From Salinicoccus cyprini (GTDB taxonomy: Bacteria; Bacillota; Bacilli; Staphylococcales; Salinicoccaceae), in contig NZ_VMSJ01000004.1 of assembly GCF_007713705.1 (NCBI RefSeq), positions 186,001 to 250,000 on the forward strand: 64,000 bases of DNA. The letters run 5' to 3'. The notes under the pieces were generated by a model. That model was given only the letters and a program-made list of their open reading frames with translations, was not told the origin of the DNA and ran no database searches. Below are positions 26,764 to 35,785 of this stretch, in pieces. Position 1 is the first letter of the stretch. Each line of letters opens with the position of its first letter. The position numbers were made by a program, and so were the translations under genes.

Positions 26764-27234
26764 TTAGAATGTAAAATCGAGTTTATTTTTTAATACTTCA
26801 ACAATCTTTGTCTTATCTGTTTCGTTCACGAGATACTTGAGAGTATCCTCATCCCTGAATACCTGCATCAGTCCCTGCAGCAGACTCAGCTGCGAATCGG
26901 ACTTGTCCATTGCCAGCATGAAGACCAGCTCTACATCCACTTTTTCGTTCGGATCTCCCATCATCCCGAATGCCACCGGATTTTTCAGTACGGCTACGCT
27001 GATCGTCTTTTTGATGACGTGTTCGACGTCCGTGTGCGGAATGGCGACAGAAACGCCGCCTGTAGGGAGTCCAGTGGCAAATTCCTCTTCTCTTTCGATG
27101 ACTGCTTTCAGGTAGGAATCCCTGATCAGTCCTTTTTCTTCGAGATTATTTGCCATGGCTGTCAAAACCGCTTCTTTTGAATCCGCTTCCAAATCTAAAA
27201 GAATGATGGACTCATCAAAAACCATATCTTTCAT
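26764..27234 (-). CDS. gatA: PTS system EIIA component, fructose/mannitol (Ntr) type
   Basis: 156 residues of the PTS_EIIA_2 family. The active-site His lies in GGVSVAIPHTDVEH near residue 63, with EEFATGLPTG just before. It receives phosphate from HPr and passes it to GatB. It is placed between the PRD activator gene (20 bp upstream) and gatB. The activator also carries its own EIIA-like domain, so phosphate may flow to both. Confidence 0.93.
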   Translation of the reverse strand: MKDMVFDESIILLDLEADSKEAVLTAMANNLEEKGLIRDSYLKAVIEREEEFATGLPTGGVSVAIPHTDVEHVIKKTISVAVLKNPVAFGMMGDPNEKVDVELVFMLAMDKSDSQLSLLQGLMQVFRDEDTLKYLVNETDKTKIVEVLKNKLDFTF

Positions 27235-27253
27235 ATTCTAAACTCCCTTATCA

Positions 27254-29302
27254 CTATTCAACCGAATGTTTTTGTAGTACTTTGCAGATTTCCTCATCTG
27301 TCTGTGCATCAAATAAAGCCTTGCGTCCATTTTTGGACTGTGCCAGATCTTTCAGCTGAAGCAGTGCTTTCAGATGCTGCTCCTTATCCACCGCAGCAAT
27401 GACTACGATGACGTGAATGACTGCACCTGCAAATTCGATGCCCGCATCCACCTTCAGCAGGCTCATCGACACAGTGTTGACGCCGTCCTCGGGTGCAGCA
27501 TGCGGGATGGCAACGCCTTCCCCAAGGATGATGTATGCATTATCTTCGGTGTTCTGTTCAACCATCTTCTCGACATAGCGCTGTTCGATATGTCCGCTGT
27601 CGATCAGTGGTGCCGCACATTGCCTGATTCCTGCTTCGAATGACGGTACCGACTGTGCCAGTGAGATGCGGTCAGCGGTAATCAGTTCATCGAGCGTATA
27701 GGAAGCGGCGCCGTTATGGCCGGCATCTTTACTGTTCTCATTACTGATGTACCGTTGCAGATCTTTCGACAGCTGGTTTTCATTCTTCACATCCGCATGC
27801 TTTCTGACGATTTCCATGATCTCCTCGACATTGATTTCATGCGCAGTATACCCTTGTACTTCAAGCATGACCTGGCGTCTCAGCCGGTTCTTCTCCTCCT
27901 GCTTCAGGTAGGAGCTTGCAAGAAACAGCTTCTTCTCGGTCTCAAGGAAGACAGGGGAGAAGATGATGTCGAAGTCGAGCGTATACTCATAGAATTCACG
28001 TACCGACAGCGAATCGAGAAAAACGAATTCCGGGAACAGTTCCTTCAGTTCGGTAAACATCAGGCGGGAAACGGAAACCCCTTTCGGACAGACGACAATC
28101 GCTTTCGTCTTCTGTCTGAGGCTTTCACCCTGACGGCGCATCCACCCGCCGAGCAGCATCGTAAGGTAGGCAATTTCATTTTCCGGAATCCTTGTACCGA
28201 TCAGCGCTTTGAGCGGCACTGTGGACTGCCCGATCAGGTGAAAGAGCTCCTTGTAGTCCTGCAGGATGAAACTTTTGACGTCCCCCACTTCGGTAAGATG
28301 GTACTTGATGCGGTAGTAGGCGGGCGTCATATGCAGCAGCAGCTTATCCAGCAGTTCGTCCCGCTCCTGAAGGGTAATGCAGGCTGTATTCTCAAAAATT
28401 GTGAGCATGTCCTCGAGCGCCTGCTTCAGATGCGGAATGCTCTCTTCCGTCAGCCGATCCGCCCAATATACGTTTGTTGAAAGCAGATGCAGTGTAATGA
28501 ACAGCCGCTCCTGCTCCGAAATATCCGTATCGTGAAGAATTTCTTCTGCTGCCTGAAATTCCTTGGTGTGCGAAATTTCCTTGAAGCCGATCTTGAACGA
28601 TTCGATTGTGTTGCCCTGGCGGATTCTGCGAAGGACAAGCAGCAGGTCGAAAGGCATGATCAATACTTTTTCATCTGTAAACTTCAAGTTCAGTTTCTGC
28701 TCGACACTTTCAATCCTCGATGCAATCTCAGCCAGTTCATCTTCATCGATACCGACAAGCGACCTGATCCGCTCCTCACCGCCATTCATCTGGACCAGCG
28801 TGTCGAGGACATTGAAAAGCAGCTTGCGGATGTGGAACTCCTCACCCTCGATGAAGTATCCATCGATTCTTGAATACTTGATTTCGAGGCTGTAATCCGA
28901 TGCCAGCTCACGCACTTTCTTGAAATCGTTCAAGATTGTGTTCCTGCTGACATCAAGCTCTAATGCAAAATGATTCAGTGACAGTTCTTCTCGGCTTCCA
29001 AGCAGCATCAGCAGAATCATGTACTGCCTCTGGTGCTCTGAATAGATGTTCGTTTCAGCAGCTGATACTTCATGATCATCCCTCAGGTTCGTGATGACCG
29101 CCTGGTTGATGATGAAGTTTCCCTGGCTGTTTCTTTCTATGCTCGGGAGGTTTTTGGATGCGATGAATTCGTTGATCTTCTTGAAACTGTAGCCGAACTG
29201 ACGACGCGTAAGATTGTACTTTTGTTCCAGCTCCTTACTCGTTACGCCAGGACTTTTCAACAATTCATCCAGTATGCTTACACTTCTCTCATCCAGTTGC
29301 AT
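27254..29302 (-). CDS. PRD-containing transcription activator (MtlR/BglG family) of the PTS operon
   Basis: 682 residues. Order of domains: two N-terminal helix-turn-helix regions (about 5-65 and 85-165, the second with LNHFALELDVSRNTILNDFKKVRELA), PRD1 (about 190-295), PRD2 (about 300-405, with LLLHMTPAYYRIKYH), an EIIB-galactitol-like domain (about 410-500, IVVCPKGVSVSRLMF with a Cys), and an EIIA-like domain (about 545-682, GVAIPHAAPEDG with His). This is the MtlR layout: DNA-binding activity set by phosphorylation of PRD and EII-like sites. It is first in the operon it probably activates. The start follows AAGGAG. A large inverted repeat overlapping the poor -35 upstream is a probable binding site. 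Confidence 0.92.
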   Translation of the reverse strand: MQLDERSVSILDELLKSPGVTSKELEQKYNLTRRQFGYSFKKINEFIASKNLPSIERNSQGNFIINQAVITNLRDDHEVSAAETNIYSEHQRQYMILLMLLGSREELSLNHFALELDVSRNTILNDFKKVRELASDYSLEIKYSRIDGYFIEGEEFHIRKLLFNVLDTLVQMNGGEERIRSLVGIDEDELAEIASRIESVEQKLNLKFTDEKVLIMPFDLLLVLRRIRQGNTIESFKIGFKEISHTKEFQAAEEILHDTDISEQERLFITLHLLSTNVYWADRLTEESIPHLKQALEDMLTIFENTACITLQERDELLDKLLLHMTPAYYRIKYHLTEVGDVKSFILQDYKELFHLIGQSTVPLKALIGTRIPENEIAYLTMLLGGWMRRQGESLRQKTKAIVVCPKGVSVSRLMFTELKELFPEFVFLDSLSVREFYEYTLDFDIIFSPVFLETEKKLFLASSYLKQEEKNRLRRQVMLEVQGYTAHEINVEEIMEIVRKHADVKNENQLSKDLQRYISNENSKDAGHNGAASYTLDELITADRISLAQSVPSFEAGIRQCAAPLIDSGHIEQRYVEKMVEQNTEDNAYIILGEGVAIPHAAPEDGVNTVSMSLLKVDAGIEFAGAVIHVIVVIAAVDKEQHLKALLQLKDLAQSKNGRKALFDAQTDEEICKVLQKHSVE

Positions 29303-29330
29303 GTGACCATTGCTCCTTCCCGTTAATTAA

Positions 29331-29397
29331 AATATACCAGCCAGAGACTAATATTTGTACACCATTACGGCACAATTAAAGTGCCATGTAATGTACA
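29331..29397 (-). promoter_or_regulatory. PTS operon promoter with large inverted repeat (candidate activator site)
   Basis: Minus strand -10 TATATT (29331-29336), 17-bp spacer, and a poor -35 TACAAA (29354-29359). From 29356 to 29397 an imperfect inverted repeat shares TGTACA, ATTAC and GGCAC in both arms around AATTAAA. A weak -35 with a dyad just upstream is typical of an activator-dependent promoter. The rest of 29398-29687, up to crtP, has no gene; no clear sigma-A promoter for crtP could be fixed there. Confidence 0.5.
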
Positions 29398-29687
29398 CCC
29401 TTGTGATTGAGTATAGCGTAAGGTGTGAAGAGTTTCCTTTTCGTTCTGAAAACTGACGCCCGACTACCTCTAAATATCAATTGATGTATTTATTTGGTAT
29501 GATGCCACTAAAGTAGAGTTTCCAGATTTTTTAATATCTGACCGTTTGAACATGAAAGCATCGAAGAAGGGGTATAAACCATAAAGTTTGACCAGACGAT
29601 GCATGAGCCGGACAAATAGATATATGTATTAATAAATCCATACTGCAACGCGTACCAACTATTTTCTACTATGAGGAGATGTCTCGA

Positions 29688-31178
29688 ATGCCACAAAAAA
29701 GCGTACTGATCATCGGCGGAGGACTCGGAGGTCTATCCGCGGCCATTTCCCTGACCCAGAAGGGATATGATGTATCATTATATGAGAAGAATGATCACCT
29801 GGGAGGAAAGGTGAACCGTCTGGAGCAGGATGGTTTCGGCTTTGATCTCGGTCCTTCGATTCTGACCATGCCGAAAGTGTTTGAAAAGCTCTTTACTGGA
29901 AGTGGAAAAAGGATGGCGGACTATGTGCCAACAATCAGACTGGATCATCAATGGCGTTCTTTCTTTCCTGACGGCAATGTGATCGACCTGTATGAAGATA
30001 TCAATGACATGCAGGAGAAGAATGCGTCACTGTCTGATAAGGACATCAAGGAATATAAGAATCTGCTCGTCTACTCCAAGAAGCTCTATGATACGACCGA
30101 GAACAGCTACTTCAAAGGTGTCGATGAGGCGAGGGATATCATGAAATATCAGAGCCTGTTCAGCGCATTGAAGGGCTTTGATCTATTTTCAACGGTGCAT
30201 CAGGCGATCGACAAGCGCATCAGCAACACGCAGCTGAAGGATATGCTGTCCTACTTCGTCAAATATGTCGGTTCCTCTCCCTACGATGCACCTGCAGTAC
30301 TGAATATGATGATCTATATGCAGCATGACCAGGGCGCGTGGTATGTACCGGGCGGAATGGGCAATCTGGCCAAAGGTCTGGTACAGCTTGCCGAGGAGAT
30401 CGGTGTGACGCTCCATACCGGCAAGCATATTACCGAATTGCGTAACACGCAGGGCAGAATCACCGGTGCTGTCCTCAGTGATGGTACGGAATTGAATGCG
30501 GACTACTACGTTTCCAATATGGAGGTCCTACCGACCTACGAAAAGCTGATCGGGGAAAATAAAGACTTCACCCGCAAGCTGAGAAAGAAATTCGAGCCTG
30601 CGAGTTCCGGTCTTGTCATGCATCTGGGCGTAAAGAAAAGCTATCCTCAGCTTGGCCACCACAATTTCTTTTTCGCGGAGGATATGAAGCGGCAGATGCA
30701 TCGCATATTCCATCGCCATGAGCTGCCGGATGACCCCGTCATCTATCTGGTCAATGTCAACAAGACAGACCCGGACCAGGCACCGCCGGGACATGAGAAC
30801 CTGAAAGTACTCCCCCACATCCCGTATATCCAGGATGAGCCTTTTACATCCGAGGACTATGAGCGCTTTGCCGAACAGACACTCGACAAGCTTGAACGCA
30901 TGGGTCTGACGGATCTGCGCGAAAACATTGTCACGAAAGATGTCTGGACGCCGGAGGACATCGAGCGGGTATACGGCTCCGACCGTGGCGCAATCTATGG
31001 CACCTTATCCGATCGCAAGAAAAATAAAGGATTCAAGCACTCGAAACAGAGTGAACACTATGACAATCTCTACTTTGTCGGCGGTACGGTCAATCCCGGC
31101 GGCGGAATGCCGATGGTCACATTGAGCGGCCAGCATGTATCTGACAAGATCGCCGAAAGGGATGCTGAAGAGGGCTGA
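29688..31178 (+). CDS. crtP: 4,4'-diaponeurosporene oxygenase (CrtP)
   Basis: 496 residues from ATG at 29688, 9 bp after GAGGAG. N-terminal FAD motif [17 protein letters not shown], then [27 protein letters not shown], and the C-terminal [18 protein letters not shown] dinucleotide-site motif of phytoene-desaturase-like enzymes. Segments such as [10 protein letters not shown] and LPDDPTIYLVN-like [16 protein letters not shown] match staphylococcal CrtP closely, more than CrtN. It oxidises the terminal methyl of 4,4'-diaponeurosporene towards the carboxylic acid in staphyloxanthin synthesis, at the membrane. It is first gene of the plus-strand carotenoid cluster. Confidence 0.93.
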   Translation: MPQKSVLIIGGGLGGLSAAISLTQKGYDVSLYEKNDHLGGKVNRLEQDGFGFDLGPSILTMPKVFEKLFTGSGKRMADYVPTIRLDHQWRSFFPDGNVIDLYEDINDMQEKNASLSDKDIKEYKNLLVYSKKLYDTTENSYFKGVDEARDIMKYQSLFSALKGFDLFSTVHQAIDKRISNTQLKDMLSYFVKYVGSSPYDAPAVLNMMIYMQHDQGAWYVPGGMGNLAKGLVQLAEEIGVTLHTGKHITELRNTQGRITGAVLSDGTELNADYYVSNMEVLPTYEKLIGENKDFTRKLRKKFEPASSGLVMHLGVKKSYPQLGHHNFFFAEDMKRQMHRIFHRHELPDDPVIYLVNVNKTDPDQAPPGHENLKVLPHIPYIQDEPFTSEDYERFAEQTLDKLERMGLTDLRENIVTKDVWTPEDIERVYGSDRGAIYGTLSDRKKNKGFKHSKQSEHYDNLYFVGGTVNPGGGMPMVTLSGQHVSDKIAERDAEEG

Positions 31179-31263
31179 TGCCCTCATTTTAAATAATGAT
31201 GTCTGTTTTAAAACTGGTGCAATAGACTTCCGTAAATAATGAAGGTGTTTAGGAGGTGCATAC

Positions 31264-31737
31264 ATGCAAGTGTTCTCGTTTTCGCTTTTCTGGACCATCG
31301 TCATCGACATCGCGGCCTGGACTTTCTTCCATCTGGCCATTTCAGCCCTCTGTCTGAGGCTCCCGCTCGCAACTTTTCAGAATGAGGCGTTCTGGTCCCG
31401 CATCTATCCATGGGAAAAATCAGGGGCGCTTTGGGACCAGCTGTTTCGGGTAAAGGCATGGAAAGGCAGACTGATCGACGGCGCCTCCCTGTTCAGAAGC
31501 GGATATCAGAAAAAAACACTGCATGGCACCGGCAAAGAGGATCTGCAGACATTCGCCGAGGAAACAGAACGGGCCGAGCTGACCCACTGGCTCTCAATTC
31601 TCCCCGCCCCACTGTTCTTTTTGTGGAATCCTCCTATGGTGGGGTGGCTGATGATCGTATATGCAGTTGTTTTCAATCTCCCCTTCATCATCACCCAGCG
31701 GTACAACCGCGGACGCATCAAAAAAATGCTGTCGTGA
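31264..31737 (+). CDS. crtO: Glycosyl-4,4'-diaponeurosporenoate acyltransferase (CrtO)
   Basis: 157 residues, close to the size of staphylococcal CrtO. Hydrophobic segments at about 5-30 and 110-145. Conserved blocks: WDQLFRVKAWKGRLIDGASLF near 55, ETERAELTHWLSILPAPLFF near 95 and FIITQRYNRGRIKKML at the end. It esterifies the glucosyl carotenoid with a fatty acid in the last step of staphyloxanthin-like pigment synthesis, in the membrane. AGGAGGTGCATAC precedes ATG. It lies 85 bp after crtP and 91 bp before crtN. Confidence 0.9.
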   Translation: MQVFSFSLFWTIVIDIAAWTFFHLAISALCLRLPLATFQNEAFWSRIYPWEKSGALWDQLFRVKAWKGRLIDGASLFRSGYQKKTLHGTGKEDLQTFAEETERAELTHWLSILPAPLFFLWNPPMVGWLMIVYAVVFNLPFIITQRYNRGRIKKMLS

Positions 31738-31828
31738 CAATGCAGACTTATGCACAGCTTCCATTTTTAAAAAATATTAAACAGTATCAGACACGACCGA
31801 ATATGTATTCAGGGAACGAGGTATAGGC

Positions 31829-33331
31829 ATGACAAAGAAAGTGATCGTCATCGGTGCAGGCGTGGCAGGACTGGCAAGTGCCATCAGACTGCAGCACGCC
31901 GGCTACCAGGTGGAAATACATGAAAAGGACTATACTCCGGGCGGGAAAATGAACCGTATCGAGCAGGATGGCTATCAGTTCGATCTCGGGCCAAGCATCG
32001 TCATGATGCCGGAAGTCTATCGGGAGATATTCGAGCTTTGCGGGCGGGACCCGGATGATTATATTCCGATGGAAAAGCTGGATCCCATGTACAGGGTGTA
32101 CTTCAGCGACAGACCGGATACACCCATCGACGTCTCGTCTGATCTGACTGAGATGACGAGAACAATCGAATCCATCAACAAGCCGGATGTCGAGGGGTTT
32201 CTTCACTATATGAGTGATATCTACAAAGGCTATACATTTGCCATGGACAGTATCCTCAAGCGGTCGTTCCACAGAAGAAGTGACTTCTATAATCTTCCGA
32301 TGTTCAGAAAAGCACCGAAAGTCAGACTGGTGGGGACAGCCGATCGTTTCATCGGCAGATATATAAAAAGCGAACGCCTGAAGCAGATTCTTGGCTTCCA
32401 GACATTATACATAGGCGTCTCTCCGTTCAGCGGTCCTTCTTTCTATTCGATGATTCCGATGATCCAGTTCCTATACGGCATATGGTTCATCAAAGGTGGC
32501 ATGTACACAATGGCGACTGCCATGGAGCGGCTCTTCAAAGAGCTTGGCGGAGAGATCTTCTACGGGAGCCCGGTGCAGGAAATCGCCATCGATGACCAGC
32601 AGGCCACTGGAATCATCGTCGATGATAGAAAAATCGATTCAGACTATGTCGTCTGCAATGCGGATTTCCCGTATGCCATGAAAACCCTGGTGAAACAGCC
32701 CGAGGCCAAAGGGAAATTCACCGACAAGAAGATTGACAGCATGAAATACTCCTGTTCCGGCTTCCTGCTCTATTTGGGGATGGACCGGAAGTATGAAGGC
32801 GTCGAGCGTGTCCATAACTTCATTTTCAATGAATCACTCGAGAAGAACATGCAGGATATCTTTGAAGGGAAGAAACTCGAGCACGCCTCCTTCTATGTTT
32901 ATGTGGCATCGAAACTCGATCCAACACTTGCACCGGAGGGGAAGGATGGACTATATATCCTGGTGCCTGTATCCGATCTCGATACGGCGGACTATGAGTG
33001 GAATGATGAGACGATCCAGTACTACCGCACCTACATTCTCGAAACCTTAAAAACAATACAGGGATTTGAAAACATCGAGCAGGAGATTGTTACCGAAACG
33101 TGCTTTACGCCACTGGATTTCGAGTCCAGGTTCAATGCATACAACGGTGCTGCCTTCGGGCTGCAGCCCACCCTGTCGCAGAGCATCCACAAGCGTCCGC
33201 AAAGCAAATCACCAAGCTGTTCCAACCTGTATTTCACAGGCAGCAGCACCCATCCGGGTGCAGGTGTGCCGATCGTCCTACTATCGGCCGGAATTGCTGC
33301 TGATGCACTGATCGAGGACGATAAGAGCTGA
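31829..33331 (+). CDS. crtN: 4,4'-diapophytoene (dehydrosqualene) desaturase (CrtN)
   Basis: 500 residues. FAD motif VIVIGAGVAGLASAIRL, then DYTPGGKMNRIEQDGYQFDLGPSIVMMPEVY; central FQTLYIGVSPFSGPSFYSMIPMI near 190 and HFIKGG-type WFIKGGMYTMA near 220; C-terminal GSSTHPGAGVPIVLLSA. These match staphylococcal CrtN, and the SIVMMPEVY block separates it from CrtP. It introduces double bonds into 4,4'-diapophytoene to give yellow 4,4'-diaponeurosporene. Its substrate enzyme CrtM is not in this window. GAACGAGG lies ahead of ATG. Confidence 0.93.
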   Translation: MTKKVIVIGAGVAGLASAIRLQHAGYQVEIHEKDYTPGGKMNRIEQDGYQFDLGPSIVMMPEVYREIFELCGRDPDDYIPMEKLDPMYRVYFSDRPDTPIDVSSDLTEMTRTIESINKPDVEGFLHYMSDIYKGYTFAMDSILKRSFHRRSDFYNLPMFRKAPKVRLVGTADRFIGRYIKSERLKQILGFQTLYIGVSPFSGPSFYSMIPMIQFLYGIWFIKGGMYTMATAMERLFKELGGEIFYGSPVQEIAIDDQQATGIIVDDRKIDSDYVVCNADFPYAMKTLVKQPEAKGKFTDKKIDSMKYSCSGFLLYLGMDRKYEGVERVHNFIFNESLEKNMQDIFEGKKLEHASFYVYVASKLDPTLAPEGKDGLYILVPVSDLDTADYEWNDETIQYYRTYILETLKTIQGFENIEQEIVTETCFTPLDFESRFNAYNGAAFGLQPTLSQSIHKRPQSKSPSCSNLYFTGSSTHPGAGVPIVLLSAGIAADALIEDDKS

Positions 33332-33407
33332 TTGTGGTACTATTCCAATTACGAAAATAAAGACGTCACACATCCAATCATTGAATTGAAAGGGGAAGAT
33401 ACTTTTG

Positions 33408-34511
33408 ATGGTCAATATATCGCTCGGGCTTCTGGCAATCGGTGCCGGAGCACTCATGTTCTGGTCGCTGCCCCTGCCAAGGAGCCGGGATGAAAACACC
33501 GAATATCCTTCCCTGTCCATCATCATTCCTGCAAGAAACGAAGCGGAGCGGATTCCTCATCTGCTGAGAACATTGCAGGAACAGAAATACAAGTCCTTTG
33601 AAGTGCTGGTTATTGATGATGACTCCACCGATGATACCGTCTCTGTTGCAGAGTTGTACGGCGCAACAGTACTGCCGAATGAGTCCTCAGAAGAAGGTGC
33701 AGGAAAGTCTGCAGCGTGCTGGCATGGCGTCCAGCATTCGAAAGGACAGTGGCTGCTGTTCCTCGATGCCGATACCCGGTTCTCAAGTCCCGACAGCCTG
33801 GGCCATCTACTGGCACTGTATCAGCGAAAAGGCGCAAAGGGCATTCTGTCCCTCCAGCCTTTCCATCACATTGAAAATCTGTACGAAAACCTTTCCGCCA
33901 TCTTCAACATCATCGTGATTGCGGGAATGAACAGATTCACTGTATGGGGAGACCGGTTTGAACCCGCCGGCTCTTTCGGCCCCTGCATCCTATCCGACAG
34001 GGAAGACTACTTTTCAACCGGTGGACACAAGAAGATCCAGACAGCCATCATGGACGACCTGGCACTGGGACAGGCATATCTCGATAAAGACTTGCCCGTA
34101 CATTGCATGGGCGGCAAGGGCGTCATCTCTTTCCGCATGTATCCGGAAGGCTTCAAAAGCCTGGTGGAAGGCTGGTGCAAAAGCTTTGCGCTCGGTTCTC
34201 AGTCCACACATCCGGCAGTGATGCTCTTGACCATCATCTGGATTGCCGGCAGTTTCATAACCGGCGGTGCACTGATCTCATCTCTGATAATGATGAGTCC
34301 AGTGGACATCGTGCTCACCGGTGTGCTGTATCTGCTCTATGCCCTTCAGACCATGATATTCGCCAGAAGATGCGGCAATTTCAAACCGTTCATCTTCCTC
34401 TTCCATCCCGTCCTGTTCTCATTCTTTGCAGGCATATTTGCGTACTCCATCTTCCGGGTACACGTCCTGCGTTCTGTGAATTGGAGAGGACGGAAAATAA
34501 ATATCAAATAA
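33408..34511 (+). CDS. crtQ: 4,4'-diaponeurosporenoate glycosyltransferase (CrtQ)
   Basis: 367 residues, family 2 glycosyltransferase. An N-terminal membrane segment (about 2-22) precedes SLSIIIPARNEAERIPHLLRTL, VLVIDDDSTDDT near 70 and LFLDADTRFSS near 125 (DxD). Further conserved blocks: ERAGSFGP-like FEPAGSFGPCILSDREDYF near 185 and the QxxRW-like SLVEGWCKSFALGS near 250. Two or three hydrophobic segments close the protein. It adds glucose to the carotenoid acid. The site AGGGGAAG serves either ATG at 33408 or the adjoining TTG at 33405. It lies 76 bp after crtN. Confidence 0.92.
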   Translation: MVNISLGLLAIGAGALMFWSLPLPRSRDENTEYPSLSIIIPARNEAERIPHLLRTLQEQKYKSFEVLVIDDDSTDDTVSVAELYGATVLPNESSEEGAGKSAACWHGVQHSKGQWLLFLDADTRFSSPDSLGHLLALYQRKGAKGILSLQPFHHIENLYENLSAIFNIIVIAGMNRFTVWGDRFEPAGSFGPCILSDREDYFSTGGHKKIQTAIMDDLALGQAYLDKDLPVHCMGGKGVISFRMYPEGFKSLVEGWCKSFALGSQSTHPAVMLLTIIWIAGSFITGGALISSLIMMSPVDIVLTGVLYLLYALQTMIFARRCGNFKPFIFLFHPVLFSFFAGIFAYSIFRVHVLRSVNWRGRKINIK

Positions 34512-34571
34512 GAATTCAGTCATCCGTTCCTATCCTGCCGAATACTAGATAAAAAGCGAGGTCAGCTGTCC

Positions 34572-35450
34572 ATGTACAAAGTCCTGTTTGCGAAACTGCT
34601 GCGAAGCCTTCCGAATAAATCCGCTAAAAATCCGACGGTCGATCAGCCGCCATTGAAAGTCAGAAAAGATTTCCTGATTGAAACATCCATTGAGCCTACA
34701 CAAGTTTCACTCTACTATCCATTGGAAGCAAGACAGGAAAAGTACCCCGTCTACATCAATATCCATGGGGGTGCCTTCATAATGAACGATAAGGAGATGG
34801 ATGAACCCTACTGCAACTACCTGGCCAATGAGACAGGATGTGCCATCCTCAATATCGAATATGTGAAAGCCCCCGAGTACCCTTTCCCGAATGCCATTCA
34901 ACAGAGCTATGAAGTACTCCAATGGCTGAAGGAAGAAGCGGATGATCTTGAAATCGATGCTGACAAAATAATGGTGGGCGGCCAGAGCTCAGGCGGAAAC
35001 ATTGCCGCCGCCCTTTGCCTCCATCTAGAAAGCAAGCAGGAAAAACAGCCACTCCTCCAGTACCTATCCTGCCCGATGCTCGATTTCGTCACACCACACG
35101 CAGAGAAGCCGGAGCCAGGCATATTCCGCTCACAATTTCCACAAGCCGCAAACTTCTTGAACATGAGCTATGTGCCCGAAGAAGAAATGGCGAGGCACCC
35201 CCTCGCCTCCCCCGTCTATGCCGACGTAACCGACACCCTCGCCCCTGCACTCATCATCATTGCCGAGCATGACGCCTTCAGACCCGAAGCCGAGAAATAC
35301 GCCGAGAAACTAAAAGCAGCAGGCGTAGAAGTTCAGGACGAAATATTCACAGACTGCAAGCACGCCTTTACACATCTCGGACCAAAAGAAAAAGCCCAGG
35401 AAGCCTGGGTACTGCTGGCACGGAGGATTAGGGAAGCATCAGAGGGATGA
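34572..35450 (+). CDS. Alpha/beta hydrolase of the HSL-type esterase family
   Basis: 292 residues. Oxyanion motif INIHGGAFIMND near 60, nucleophile elbow VGGQSSGGNIAAAL near 138, catalytic Asp in IIIAEHDAFRPE near 235 and His in DCKHAFTHLG near 263: a complete hormone-sensitive-lipase-type catalytic set. It is co-directional with the crt genes and 60 bp after crtQ, so it may belong to the carotenoid operon and process the acyl ester or supply another reaction, but nothing in the sequence fixes the substrate. The ribosome site is weak (GCGAGGTC). A terminator about 170 bp later closes the unit. Confidence 0.85.
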   Translation: MYKVLFAKLLRSLPNKSAKNPTVDQPPLKVRKDFLIETSIEPTQVSLYYPLEARQEKYPVYINIHGGAFIMNDKEMDEPYCNYLANETGCAILNIEYVKAPEYPFPNAIQQSYEVLQWLKEEADDLEIDADKIMVGGQSSGGNIAAALCLHLESKQEKQPLLQYLSCPMLDFVTPHAEKPEPGIFRSQFPQAANFLNMSYVPEEEMARHPLASPVYADVTDTLAPALIIIAEHDAFRPEAEKYAEKLKAAGVEVQDEIFTDCKHAFTHLGPKEKAQEAWVLLARRIREASEG

Positions 35451-35616
35451 TATTTCGATAAGACAAAGGATGATATCAAAACAGTGGCGCAGGGTAATAT
35501 TACCTTTAATTATATCAGTTGTTAAGCATAGAAGTTTTCACCAGTACGATAGCAGATCACTACTTATAAATTGAGATTGCTCGGTCTGCTTTTGAATCAG
35601 AACTAAAAAATGTCAC

Positions 35617-35667
35617 GAATGGAAACTCTAAGTCAGATTTAAAACCTCACTTAGAGTTTCCATTTTT
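35617..35667 (+). terminator. Terminator after the carotenoid/esterase cluster
   Basis: Stem AATGGAAACTCTAAGT / ACTTAGAGTTTCCATT with a 15-base loop, then TTTTT. The rest of 35451-35785 has no gene; base composition becomes AT-rich from about here. Confidence 0.85.
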
Positions 35668-35785
35668 ATGCTCTACTGATTAATTATAAATAAGATAGAA
35701 AATTCTAAATAAATTGATATTTTATGCGAAGTGAATTAATCTTAATAGGTAAGCTTTTATTATATCAACTGAAAGAAGGGACATA

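Noticed and set aside
29543-29580. Possible sigma-B promoter for the carotenoid genes (GTTTGA ... GGGTAT)
   Set aside because: The elements are about 20 bp apart, too far for the usual 12-15 bp spacing, and no other sigma-B candidate was found.
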